From contig NC_080177.1 of assembly GCF_950295315.1 (NCBI RefSeq), positions 80,698,070 to 80,762,069 on the forward strand: a stretch of DNA of 64,000 bases. The letters run 5' to 3'. The translations under genes and the position numbers were made by a program. How positions within the stretch are numbered: position 1 is the first letter of the stretch; each line of letters begins with the position of its first letter. The notes beneath the pieces were generated by a model. That model did no database searches and was not told the DNA's origin. It was given only the letters and a program-made list of their open reading frames with translations. Shown here piece by piece: positions 41,440-51,884 of the stretch. This DNA is from Erinaceus europaeus. Lineage: Eukaryota; Chordata; Mammalia; Eulipotyphla; Erinaceidae.

Positions 41440-41510
41440 TTAAGATACTATAAATAATACTATTTTTTTTGTCCATTTGAAATATATGTTGTGCTACCAC
41501 CACAACAAAA
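41440..41510. repeat. Local direct duplication, copy 1
   Basis: CCATTTGAAATATATGTTGT and GCTACCACCACAACAAAA recur at about 41812-41870 (CCATTTGAAATATATGTGGT), on the other side of a SINE. Confidence 0.8.
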
Positions 41511-41577
41511 AAAGACTTTTTCTTATCTTAAAATACTATGAATAAAAAATACTATAGATAATACTATAGATAATTTC

Positions 41578-41805
41578 TAGGGGCCAGTGGTGGCGCACCT
41601 TGTTGAGCGCACATGTTACAGTGTGCACGGACGTGGGTTCAAGCCCTTGGTCCCCACCTGCAGAGGGAAAGCTTTGCAAGTAGTAAAACAGGGCTGCAGG
41701 TATCTCTCTGCCTCTCTCCCTCTCTATCATTGCCTTCCCTCTCAATTTCTGGCTGTCTCTATCTAGTAAATAGATAAAGACAATAAAAACTTTTTAAAAA
41801 AAATA
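41578..41805 (+). mobile_element. Type II SINE, full length
   Basis: TAGGGGCCAGTGGTGGCGCA, B box GGGTTCAAGCCC, CCCCACCTGCAGAGGGAAAG and GGCTGTCTCTATCTAGTAAA. Confidence 0.92.
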
Positions 41806-41940
41806 GTAATTTTCCCATTTGAAATATATGTGGTGCTACCACAACAAAACAAAGACTTTATTTTATGCATGTAAAAACTATTGTACTTACTGATGACTGT
41901 AAAACATTAGTCCTCCAATAATGGAAAAAAAATAAATACA
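41806..41940 (+). repeat. Local direct duplication copy 2 and L1 3' end
   Basis: 41812-41870 duplicates 41470-41515. From 41866 the L1 terminus GCATGTAAAAACTATTGTAC and GATGACTGTAAAACATTAG follows. Confidence 0.65.
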
Positions 41941-41984
41941 AAACAAAGACTTCTTTTTATCTTCTTCTTCTTATTATTTAATTT

Positions 41985-42128
41985 TTTTTTAATGCAAGAG
42001 AAAGATACACACAAGGATAAGAGACCAGAGCACTACTCAGCTCTGACGTGTGGTGGTGCTGGGGATTAAATTTTAGGGCCTTTGGTGGGACAGTCTTTCT
42101 GCATAACCATTTTCCTGTTTCTCCAGCC
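41985..42128 (-). mobile_element. Type IV SINE
   Basis: Reverse: AGAGCACTACTCAGCTCTGA, TGGGGATTAAATTTTAGGGC and head TGCATAACCATTTTCC. Confidence 0.75.
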
Positions 42129-42161
42129 CTCTTTGTTTTTTTATGAGGAGAAAAGAGAGGG

Positions 42162-42163
<2 letters not shown>

Positions 42164-42215
<52 letters not shown>

Positions 42216-42222
42216 GGGGGGG
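42164..42222. repeat. (CA)n followed by a G-run
   Basis: About 25 CA units, then about nine G. Confidence 0.97.
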
Positions 42223-42595
42223 GGCGAGGAGAGAGAGATAGAGACAGAGAGAGAAAGGACTGACTCATGCAGCCATGCTAAGGATTCTGCCAGGAGCCTC
42301 ATAATACAGATCTTGAAGTCTACCATTGATATATCTTCTCAGGTCCTACACTCGGTGCTCTTAGCAGTGGTCATAATGAACTTTGGATTGAGACTACTAG
42401 CAATGGAGCCGTTACACCCAATAACATTATCATACTTTGCTCAATGACAGTATATGTTCACATTCTCTTCTTCTTCACACCTTTGAGTCATAATCCAAAA
42501 TTCAAGGTGGCTGTATCTGATTTTCAAAATTTTAAGTTATATACCATATTTGAGCTAGGATGATTACATTTCTCATTTCTTTCTTTCTTTTAAAA
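42223..42595. other. Unique sequence
   Basis: No feature recognised. Confidence 0.45.
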
Positions 42596-43125
42596 AATTT
42601 TTTTTTTTATTTGTAAGAAGGAAACATTGACAAAACCATAGGATAAGAGGGGTACAGCTCCACACAATGCCCACCACCAGAACTCCGTATCCCATCCCCT
42701 CCCCTGACAGCTTTCCTATTCTCTATCCCTCTGGGAGTATGGACCCAGGGTCACTGTGGGATGCAGAAGATGGAAGGTCTGGCTTCTGTAATTGCTTCCC
42801 CGCTGAACATGGGCACTGACAGGTGGATCCATACTCCCAGCCTGCCTCTCTCTTTCCCTAGTGGGGCAGGGCTCTGGGGAAGCGGAGCTCCAGGACACAT
42901 GGGTGGGGTTGTCTGTCCATTGAAGTCTGGTTGGCATCATGCTGGCATTTGGAACCTGACAAGAGAGTAAACGTACAAAGCCAAACAAATTGATGAACAA
43001 TCATGGACCTAAAGGCTGGAATAGTGCAGATAAAGAGTTGGGGGGTCCTCCATGTTGTAGATAGCTAGTAGGAATATTTTAGTTATATTCCAAAGGGCCT
43101 GTGGCTACACTAGTTTTTAGATTGT
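42596..43125 (-). mobile_element. Family X element, well preserved
   Basis: T-run at left; CATAGGATAAGAGGGGTACA, CTCTATCCCTCTGGGAGTAT, GGACCTAAAGGCTGGAATAG and TAGATAGCTAGTAGGAATAT. It closely matches the 4.2-kb copy over its first 450 bp. Confidence 0.9.
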
Positions 43126-43628
43126 GGAGGTTCTGCTGTCTACCTGCCGGTGTGCACAGGGTGGAGACTTCCCCTCAGAGGGACTAGTTTGTGGTGAGTA
43201 CTGATTTGGCCTTCAGTACAGCACTGTTCTAGAGAGAGTGTTTACTCGGAAAGACCACTTCAACAAGAATGGGACTTAGTCAAGTCATAGGTCGTGAGCC
43301 GTGTGAATCATAAATACCCTCTATGTTAAAATATGTACATAGGAATTGAATGTATTCACCTTTACCCAGTATTTGTAACAAAAATTGATTGGTAGAACCA
43401 AAGGCTGTGCTCAGCTGATGGTTATGAGAGCAAAGTTTTCTACTAGACTAAATAACATGCGAATGCCAAGTCTCAGATGCTGACATGGCAGAGATGAGAA
43501 GACCTAGTGGAGGCATGGTAGAAGCTCAGCATTGGGACCATATTAACGATGAGTATTTCTCAAGTTCTCATCAGATAATGCTATGTGGAAAACTTTATGT
43601 GAGTCTCAGAATATACTTTAGAATATTT
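43126..43628. other. Unique sequence, faint L1-like end
   Basis: GAAGACCTAGTGGAGGCATG near 43499 resembles the L1 tail at 20.88 kb. No gene recognised. Confidence 0.35.
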
Positions 43629-43860
43629 GGGGGCTGGGTGGTGGCGCACCTGGTTAAGTGCACACATTATAGTGTGCAAGGACCCGGGTTTGAGCCCCCA
43701 GTCCCCACCTGCAGGGGGAAAGCTTTGCAAGTGGTGAAGCAGGGCTGCAGGTGTCTCTCTGTCTCTCTGTCTCTCTCTCTAGCTCTTGTCTCTCTTGATG
43801 TCTGGCTTTCTCTATCCAATAAATAAAGATGATAAAAATTAACACAAAAATTAAAAAAAA
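43629..43860 (+). mobile_element. Type II SINE with TSD
   Basis: GGGGGCTGGGTGGTGGCGCA head, B box GGGTTTGAGCCCC and tail TCCAATAAATAAAGATGAT. TSD AGAATATTT on both sides. Confidence 0.93.
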
Positions 43861-44699
43861 GAATATTTGCTGTTGGCACATCTACTTTTCAGATAGTGAA
43901 ATTAAAGTTTCAGATGGCTAAACTATTTCCCCAAGGCTAGTTAAGTAGGATTTGGTCCTGCGGTTGTCTGGTTTTAGATTCCTCATTTATTCCACTAAAT
44001 AACACTGTCTCCTGTCATTGCATGTAGATGAATTGCTCAGAACTGCATATCGTGTGAAAAAGAAGTTAAAACAGAGTATGGATACTTAATGAAGAAAGCC
44101 AGAGAACCAACATGAGCGTTCCACTGAGGAGTCATGGGCTAGGAGCTAGTAGACCTCTTGGGTGGATCTCTTCTGGAGGGGAGTTAAGAAAACCTTCCAA
44201 AGACAAGTTATGCTCAGGATGCACTAAAAGCTTAATACTCCCAGGATAGCCCATGGGTCAGCAGCATTGGGGTCTCTGTGAAATTGTCAGAAATGACTTT
44301 GCAGGTCAGCAAAATAAGTCATGTGGACAGTGTGTTGCTTTGCCTTGTGCCCAGGTTTGAGCCCAGTCATGAAAGGGTGCTTTGCTGCTATGGGCTGTCT
44401 GTCTGTCTGCCTGTCTGTCTCTCTATCCTTCTCTCTATCTCTATAAAATAACTAACAAAGAAGCAAAAAATGACTTTGTTTATGAAAACAAAATGAAATA
44501 GTTGCTAGTGAAGGAAACTGAGAAGTTTCTTGGATGAAATCTTGCATGCTATTCTACAGAAGAGATTACTTTTTGTGTCCCAGTGGAAATATTTTTATGT
44601 CTAGACAAGAGTGCAGAGCATAGTAGATTATCCCTTAAGTCTTGTTTATTTTATTTTCTTCTCTCTGTTTTTAATTACACAGTAAATATAAAGAATTAT
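43861..44699. other. Unique sequence with one old SINE
   Basis: A degenerate SINE at about 44300-44465 (GCCCAGGTTTGAGCCCAG, then CTGTCTGTCTGTCTGC). No gene recognised. Confidence 0.4.
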
Positions 44700-45222
44700 T
44701 TAAAAATTTTTTGTATTATCTTTATTTATTTATTGGATAGAGACAGCCAGAAATCAAGAGAGAAAGGGGTGATAGAGAAGGGGAGAGGCGAGTTGGGAGG
44801 TAGCATAGCAGGTTAAGCGCTTGTGGCGCGAAGTGCAAGGACTGACATAAGGATCCTGGTTCGAGCCCCCGGCTCCCCACCTGCAGGGGAGTCGCTTCAC
44901 AGGTGGTAAAGCAGGTCTGCAGGTGTCTCTCTTTCTCTCCCCCTCTCTGTCTTCCCCTCCCCTTTCCATCAACGAGGACAGCATCAATAACAACAACAAT
45001 AACTACAATAATAAAACAACAAGGGCAACAAAAGGGAAAATAAATAAATAAATATAAAAAATAAAAATAAGAGAGAGGGGGAGAGACACAGAGACATCTG
45101 CAGCCCTGCTTCACCACTTGCAAAGCTTTTTCCCCCCTGCAGATGGGGACCGGGGACTTGAACCTGGGTCCCTGTGTACCGTAACGTGCTCTTAGCCAGG
45201 TGTGCCACCACAGGCCCAGTAT
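44700..45222 (-). mobile_element. Type II SINE split by a type I SINE
   Basis: Reverse type II: TTGGATAGAGACAGCCAGAA at 44733 and, beyond the insertion, ATCTGCAGCCCTGCTTCACC, B box GGGACTTGAACCTGGGTCC and head GGTGTGCCACCACAGGCCC. Confidence 0.9.
44787..45068 (+). mobile_element. Type I SINE inserted in the type II SINE
   Basis: Head GCGAGTTGGGAGGTAGCATA, B box GGTTCGAGCCCCC and tail AAATAAATAAATATAAAAAA. TSD about AGAGA(A/G)GGGGAGAG. Confidence 0.92.
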
Positions 45223-46240
45223 AAAGAACTGTTAGCATAGACCTCTGGAAATTCAGGGCTTGGTCATTATGCCAGCTCCCCTGCATTGCTTGATGCAGTG
45301 GTCTATTTACATAATCATTGTTTTGCCTGAGACCCGCCCTGCCTGCAGGGTATTGGTTTAATCTCCACTGGTTAGATGGAAGCTTGCTACCTTTGTGCTT
45401 TTTCTCTCCACCCCCTCTCCTAGCCATTTCCTTTTCCGATCTGCCACTTCCATTTAAAAAGATATAAATGCGTTTTCTCTGATCACTAAATGAAATTGCA
45501 TTGCGTTCCCGCTCAGCATGAGCTCCTGGTTCCTCTCCCGCGTTGCTGAGTAAGCAGCAGCCCAGGTTGGCTCCGGTTGAGTTCTCTCCCCTGCGACGCA
45601 ACCCGACATTCGGGGTGTTGACATCAAGGCCCTACTTACAAGCCCAGGTTCTCCTGTTGGTATCTCTCTCCACTTCCTGCATTTGTCCTTTACTCTTGCG
45701 TGTTGTGCTATTCCACGTAGTCCATTAAGTTTGCAGGACATACGGCACCTAAGAGATAATTCAGTCATAGCCATCACTGGCTTGGCCCAACACTGTGACT
45801 TCTTTGTTCTCTGTCGTGAGATGATTGTTGACTTTCTCTGTATAGTTCACCTCAACTCCCGTTTCAGGAGGCAGCTGCCTGTCACAGATGCAGTCGTGAG
45901 GAAACAACCCAGAAGGTTTACTTCTGGAACCAAAATGCTTTCTGCAATCCAGGTGGCTCTCACAGTCCTAACCAGATGTTTGTCCAGACCCATTAAATCT
46001 GGGCATGCCTGCTCTTGGGAAAGGACTAAGACTGCCTCACCCATGAACAAGTGCTGAATGAATGCAAAGTTTGCAGCTGTGTGCTCAGAAAGAATGCTGA
46101 CTAGAGATAACTGGCATTTCTGAATGACTTGTTTTCCTGATTGTTCTTAAGGCTGTCACTTGCTGATAAACACTGCTGAGACACTGGGTTTGTAAAGAAG
46201 GCATTTAGAATGATAAAGCCTTCATTTATGATGACACTAT
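45223..46240. other. Possible old LTR and unique sequence
   Basis: 45445-45640 has a TATA-like AGATATAAATGCG and a C-rich downstream part (CCCTGCGACGCAACCCGACA), suggestive of an LTR R/U5. No boundary or TSD found. A 124-codon open frame at 45683-46057 has no domain I recognise. Confidence 0.35.
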
Positions 46241-46909
46241 CGTTCTGTTCTTTTTTTTTTTTTTTAATGTTATCATTTATTTTACCATGGAATTTTTGGA
46301 ACGTCTTTCTGAAGTTTGCTTTTTTTCTTACTTATTATTGTTTTCTGTTCCCACATCAGTGGGGGATATCTATAGTCCTTTCCTTATAATTAAATGTGAT
46401 CTGAGAATGTTTTCACAGTCCCCTTATGTAAACAAACCTAAAACACGAGATAGGTATGAACTTGGTGTTTAGCTGAGCTAGGTCATGCTGACGCTCTCAG
46501 GACTTGCCTCTGGCAGCCCCCGCCTCCCTTAGTCCGTCTCGCACATCTCCCACGTAGTGTCCCAGGTGCAGTCACACCGCACTGATTTATTCCTAACATG
46601 GCGTGCTGCTTAGTGATGTTCTTGTCTCCTCTTTTTTTTCTGTATAAAACCCCACTCTCTCTTGTGTCCACATTTTGAATGCCTCCTTCTCATTTTCAAA
46701 GGTATTTCCACTTTTTCTTCCTGAATCATGTCTTCTGTGATCATCCTAGAGAAAACTGCCTAGCTATTTTCCCGTTACCCCTCAGTGGCCACAAAACAAT
46801 TTTGCATGACTATTGAATACATAGCGACAAAGAGGGAAGTAATGGAAAGAAAATAACCAAAAGATTCTTTAACTCTTAACCCAAGTAAGACAAGGGCAGA
46901 AAGTCACTG
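46241..46909. other. Unique sequence with TATA-like motif
   Basis: A TGTATAAAACCCC motif at about 46640. No gene or repeat recognised. Confidence 0.4.
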
Positions 46910-47614
46910 TTGGGAATATCTCCACTTCTCATGTGCTCACACCCTGCAGTGCCCCGTTGGGAGTATCTCCACTTCTCATGTGCTCACACTCTGCAGTGCC
47001 CCGTTGAGAGCATCTCCACTTCTCATGTGTTCACACCCTGCAGTGCCCCGTTGGGCGTATCTCCACTTCTCATGTGTTCACACCCTGCAGTGCCCCGTTG
47101 GGCGTATCTCCACTTCTCATGTGCTCACACTCTGCAGTGCCCCGTTGAGAGCATCTCCACTTCTCATGTGTTCACACCCTGCAGTGCCCCGTTGGGCGTA
47201 TCTCCACTTCTCATGTGTTCACACCCTGCAGTGCCCCGTTGGGCGTATCTTCACTTCTCATGTGCTCACACTCTGCAGTGCCCCGTTGAGAGCATCTCCA
47301 CTTCTCATGTGCTCATATCCTGCAGTGCCCCGTTGGGCGTATCTCCACTTCTCATGTGCTCACACTCTGCAGTGCCCCGTTGAGAGCATCTCCACTTCTC
47401 ATGTGCTCACATCCTGCAGTGCCCCGTTGGGCGTATCTCCACTTCTCATGTGCTCACACTCTGCAGTGCCCCGTTGAGAGCATCTCCACTTCTCATGTGC
47501 TCACATCCTGCAGTGCCCCGTTGGGCGTATCTCTACTTCTCATGTGCTCACACCCTGCAGTGCCCCGTTGGGAGTATCTCCACTTCTCATGTGCTCACAC
47601 CCTGCAGTGCCCCG
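46910..47614. repeat. 47-bp minisatellite, exactly 15 units
   Basis: The unit includes TATCTCCACTTCTCATGTG, CTCACAC and CTGCAGTGCCCCG. 705 bp = 15 x 47 with no length change. Variants TTGGGCGTAT, TTGAGAGCAT and TTGGGAGTAT alternate in order, giving a 141-bp trimer (units 3-5 and 6-8) and a 94-bp dimer (units 9-10, 11-12, 13-14). Because 47 is not a multiple of three and the unit lacks stops, all three forward frames stay open. Confidence 0.98.
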
Positions 47615-48018
47615 TGATGCACAGGCTGAGGACTATGGTGTGGAGCGCACGACTTGCTCAGTTTTGGACACTTAGTATGTTTTCCCTTGGCTGTCTTGAT
47701 CATTTGCTTGCTGAGACTGTTTTCAGAGGTGAAAGGATCGAGCAATGGTTTTATTGAAAAGTATTATTTCATGGGCTGCGGACATTCATTGTGGCCTTGG
47801 ATTCCTGATAGTGAGTTTTTTTTTTTTTGTGATGTCTGGGAAAATAATCTTTGTACAAGAGTTCTATATACATCCTCTTCAAATATCAGTATTTGAAGTA
47901 TCAGTATAAGCATATAGCTCTTGAATGTGTATCTTACCTGATAACCTATTTAGAATGTCTCTATTAGATAAAGAAGAAACAGAAAAAAAAGTGATCTCTT
48001 TTTCGTATATGAGCTCTT
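47615..48018. other. Unique sequence
   Basis: No gene recognised. Confidence 0.45.
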
Positions 48019-48034
48019 AAATTTCACTTTTCTT

Positions 48035-48345
48035 TTTTTTTAATTTAAAAAAATCTTTATTTATTTTCCCTTTTTGTTGCCCTTGTTTTTTTTATTATTG
48101 TTGTTGATGTCATCATTATTAGATAGGACAGAGAGAAATGGAGAGAGGAGGGGAAGATAGAGAAGGGGAGAGAAAGACAGACACCTACAGACCTACTTCA
48201 CCGCTTTTGTCGCGACACCCCTGCAAGTGGGGAGCCAGGGGTTCCAACCAGTGCCTCAAACCAGGGGCTCAAACTCGGATCCTTAAGCCAGTCCTTCCGC
48301 TTCGCACCACATACACTTAACCCGCTGTGCTACCACCTAACTCCC
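48035..48345 (-). mobile_element. Type I SINE with TSD and duplicated B-box region
   Basis: Reverse, full length. TSD AAATTTCACTTTTCTT at 48019-48034 and 48346-48361. The B-box segment is tandemly duplicated (GGGGTTCCAACC and GGGGCTCAAACTCGG). Confidence 0.95.
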
Positions 48346-48419
48346 AAATTTCACTTTTCTTTAGAGTGAAAATTATTTCTTGCCCACAGAGGTTATTTTG
48401 TCCTGGCATTTTAAAATTA

Positions 48420-48634
48420 ATTTATTATTATCATTATTTATTTATTGAATAGAGACACCCAGAAATCAAGAGGGGAGGGGGAGATAGAGAGAGGGACAGA
48501 CAGAGAGAGACACCTGCAACACTGCCTCACCACTGGGAAAGCTTTCCCCCTGCAGGTGGGGACTGGGGACTTGAACCCAGGTCCTTGCACATTGTAATGT
48601 GCACTCAACCAAGTGCACCACCACCCAGCCCTGT
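48420..48634 (-). mobile_element. Type II SINE
   Basis: Reverse: TTGAATAGAGACACCCAGAA, B box GGGACTTGAACCCAGGTCC and head GTGCACCACCACCCAGCCC. Confidence 0.9.
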
Positions 48635-49048
48635 CCCGTCATTTTTAAAGTGGATTTTCTGAGATCAAGCCAATAACCTTTAGACTTGCATTGTTTTGTC
48701 TTATGGGACCATGCACTGCCCTTCTTAGATCAAATGCGAAGAATAAGCTTTATCTGCCCAAGTAAGATGAATATACTTAGAATGCTTATCCTCTCCTGCA
48801 GTTTCCAGGTCTTACATCACCAGTTGAAGAATGAGCACTGGGGACTCAATGCATACTGGGGGAAGAGGACTTAAGTTGTGCTACTGGTGTGTAGATGTCT
48901 ATCAGGAGAGGATGAGAAACGGTATTCATCTGACAATCGTCTTTCATATCATTATATCCCTGATTAAGGGAATGGGATGAAGAAATCACTTTTTTTTTAT
49001 TTTAAGAAAGGAGAAATTAGAATTCACTTTTACAGGAAATAATTACGA
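48635..49048. other. Unique sequence
   Basis: No feature recognised. Confidence 0.45.
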
Positions 49049-49270
49049 GTGGGGCAGGTGGTGGCGTACCTGGTTGAGCGCATGTATTACAATGTGCAAG
49101 GACCCAGGTTCAGGCCCCAGGCCCCCAGCCCCCACCTGCAGGGGGAAAGCTTTACAAGTGGTGAAGCAGGGCTGCAGGTGTCTCTCTGTCTCTCTCCCTC
49201 TCTATCACCCCCTTCCCTCTTGATTTCTGGCTGTCTCTATCCAATAAAGAAAATAAAAAAATTAAAAAAG
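49049..49270 (+). mobile_element. Type II SINE
   Basis: GAGTGGGGCAGGTGGTGGCG head, CCCCACCTGCAGGGGGAAAG, GATTTCTGGCTGTCTCTATC and an A-rich tail. Confidence 0.93.
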
Positions 49271-49404
49271 AATTACATGAGTTATTACAAAATATGTCAC
49301 ATATTTCATTTGCGTACTATGAAGTTGAAGTATGGATGGAAAGAACTAAGGAATCATCTTGTTTTCTTTTTTCATTCATCAATATATTTCTTTATTCTAT
49401 ATGA

Positions 49405-49712
49405 TTTAAAAATTTATTTATAAAAAGGAAACACTGACAAAAACCATAGGATAAGCTCCACACAGTTCCCACCACTAGAACTCTGTATCCCATCCCCTCC
49501 CCTAATAGCTTTCCTATTCTTTAATCCTCTGGCAGTATGGACACAAGGTCACTGTGGGATGCAGAAGGTGGTCTGGCTTCTGTAATTGCTTCCCCGCTGA
49601 ACATGGGAGTTGGCAGGTGGATCCATCCTCCCAGCCTGTCTCTCTCTTTCCCTAGTGGGGCAGGGCTCTGGGGAAGCAGGACTCCAGGACACATTGGTGG
49701 GGACATCTGCCA
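49405..49712 (-). mobile_element. Family X element, 3' part
   Basis: TTTATTTATAAAAAGGAAAC, ATCCCATCCCCTCCCCTAAT and GCTGAACATGGGAGTTGGC. Confidence 0.88.
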
Positions 49713-50125
49713 ACTGTTTCATTGTTTACTTAATATCAACACAAAGGTTGTTTCCTGGGCATTTCAGTAACTGAGCAAATTTTCAAAGCATCTCAGGTCT
49801 GTTTGTAATGTTACCCACTTTTCATTTCTGTGATGTTTTCCTTCATTCTGATTATTGACTAAGTTCTTATTCCATGCACTCTTTTTCTCTGTCATGTTAC
49901 CAACTTTATTAGGCCACTGTCACAACAATGGAATCATTCTCTTTTCCCACCTGACTAAAATGCCTACCAGTTGACTCTCAAATAGAAAATTCACTTGAAA
50001 TTTCCTTCTTTTGGGATCTGCTGAATATTACTAACTTGACGTTATTCTTTTAGGATGAGCATGACTGTGAAACATGTAAAAATGCTTTGAAAGATTTATT
50101 GGCCAAAATAGTGACTTTCAAATGG
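49713..50125. other. Unique sequence
   Basis: No feature recognised. Confidence 0.45.
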
Positions 50126-50129
50126 TGGC

Positions 50130-50453
50130 ATTTTTTTTTTTTTTTGCCTCCAGGGTTATTGCCAGGACTCAGTACCTGCACCATGAATTCACTGCTCCTG
50201 GAGGCCATTTTTTCCCTTTTGTTACCCTGGTTGTTTTACCATTGTTGTGGTTATTACTATTGTTGTTACTGATGTTGTTGCTGTTGGATAGGACAGAGAG
50301 AAATGGAGAGAGGAGGGGAAGACAGAGAGGGGGAGAGAAAGACCTCATCGCCTGTGAAGCAACTCCCCTGCAGGTGGGGAGCTGGGGGCTCCAACTGGGA
50401 TCCTTATGCCAGTCCTTGCACATGTGCTTAACCCACTGCGCTAATGCCTGACC
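50130..50453 (-). mobile_element. Type I SINE, long form
   Basis: Reverse: T-run, TGCCTCCAGGGTTATTGCCA, CTCCTGGAGGCCATTTTTTC, ATAGGACAGAGAGAAATGGA and head GCGCTAATGCCTGACCC. Imperfect TSD ATGG(T/A)GGCATTTT. Confidence 0.92.
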
Positions 50454-51556
50454 CTCATGGAGGCATTTTCTAGCCACAGTGAGGTGGGATGCTGAAATGG
50501 CACACTTCCAGAAAGGGAAATGGAAGCTATTATCTACCCCCTTCTTGCTGGAAGCTTGGTATTGGTGGTGGTGAAAGTTCTAAAACTGTGTATTTCTGTA
50601 TTTATGCATTGAGGAATCCAAATCCTGTTATGTCAAGGTAACTGTACAGGGTTTCTTGTAATAGCATGCACTTTAAATGTAGTTGTTTTACCTTATTTTT
50701 TAAATATCACTGGTAGAATATAAAGAGTAGCAGCAGTAAGATCATCAGCTTCTCAAAGTTCATGAATAATTTTATTGTACATCTCAAATTTTGGTGAGAG
50801 ACTCTGGTCAGACTCCTTACAGATGTGAACATTAAAGATTTATGACACATTATATATTCAAGAGTTGTTTGCTGCAGATTCTTCTCTGGGAACAAATCAA
50901 TGGAGCAGATAAAATATACTTAGTTATCAGAGCATTTCTTAAGCCACAGATATGGCAATGATAATAGAAGATAGTTAAAGGAGGAGTTTGGAAGTAGGGA
51001 AGCTACAGTCAGGAAACTATAAAATCAGACAGCAGATGTCACTGTTGCTTTTCCAACACTTTTTTTGCTTTTGTTCCTAGTTAATGACATTTTTTATTTC
51101 ATTTGGGAACTCTCATCGGCTAAACAAGTTCACATATGCTAAGCTTCTGTTTTGAATTTTATATTTATTAAGGTTATGACTGTAAGTCCTGCATACATAA
51201 TTTATGAAGAAGATACTTATTACATTTTATATGCCTAGGTTCATTAATTCAATATTATAAGCTGATAAGACAATAATTTTTATAATTATCATGTAATTCA
51301 AAATGGATTCCTATTAAAATGAGGGGTTAATCACCTTCAAGATAAACTTCTTCTGATTTTACTTAAAGTAAAAAGGACCAAACATTTCTCTCTTCATGTA
51401 AGTACTTAAGCATATAGCATCATATCTTTTCTGTGATGATGATTTAAGAGATTTTTTTTTAAACCATGTCAACATATCTGGCCAGTTAAATGAAAAAATA
51501 TTTGGAAAAAACTTACATACTTTGGCTAGGCCTTAACAGGCTAGGAGTGGCTCACA
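50454..51556. other. Unique AT-rich sequence
   Basis: 1.1 kb with no recognised repeat or gene. Confidence 0.5.
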
Positions 51557-51571
51557 CTAATTTACTCTTCT

Positions 51572-51834
51572 TCTTCTTTTTTTAAAAAAATATCTATTCC
51601 CTTTTGTTGCCCTTGTTGTTTTATTGTTGTAGTTATTATTATTGTTGTTGTTGGATAAGACAGAGAGAAATGGAGAGAGGAGGGGAAGACAGAGAGGGGA
51701 GAGAAAGATAGACACCTGCAGACCTGCTTCACCGCTTGTGAAGCGACCCCTCCTGCAGGTGGGGAGCCGGGGGCTTGAACTGGGATCCTTGTGCCGGTCC
51801 TTGCGCTTTCCGCTGTACTACTGCCCAACTCCCT
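51572..51834 (-). mobile_element. Type I SINE with TSD
   Basis: Reverse, nearly full length. TSD CTAATTTACTCTTCT at 51557-51571 and 51835-51849. Confidence 0.95.
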
Positions 51835-51884
51835 CTAATTTACTCTTCTAAAGATGGGTGGTAATAGTGAAGCCCCACCCATGG

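Noticed and set aside
45683..46057. 124-codon open frame in apparently unique sequence
   Set aside because: No domain recognised, no splice or conservation evidence, and the flanks look LTR-like. Left as unassigned.
46910..47614. Regularly spaced repeats resembling a CRISPR array, and ~160-residue repeat proteins
   Set aside because: Units are contiguous 47-bp copies without unique spacers, in a mammalian genome. Open frames follow from unit length and absence of stops; no start context, splice or domain evidence.
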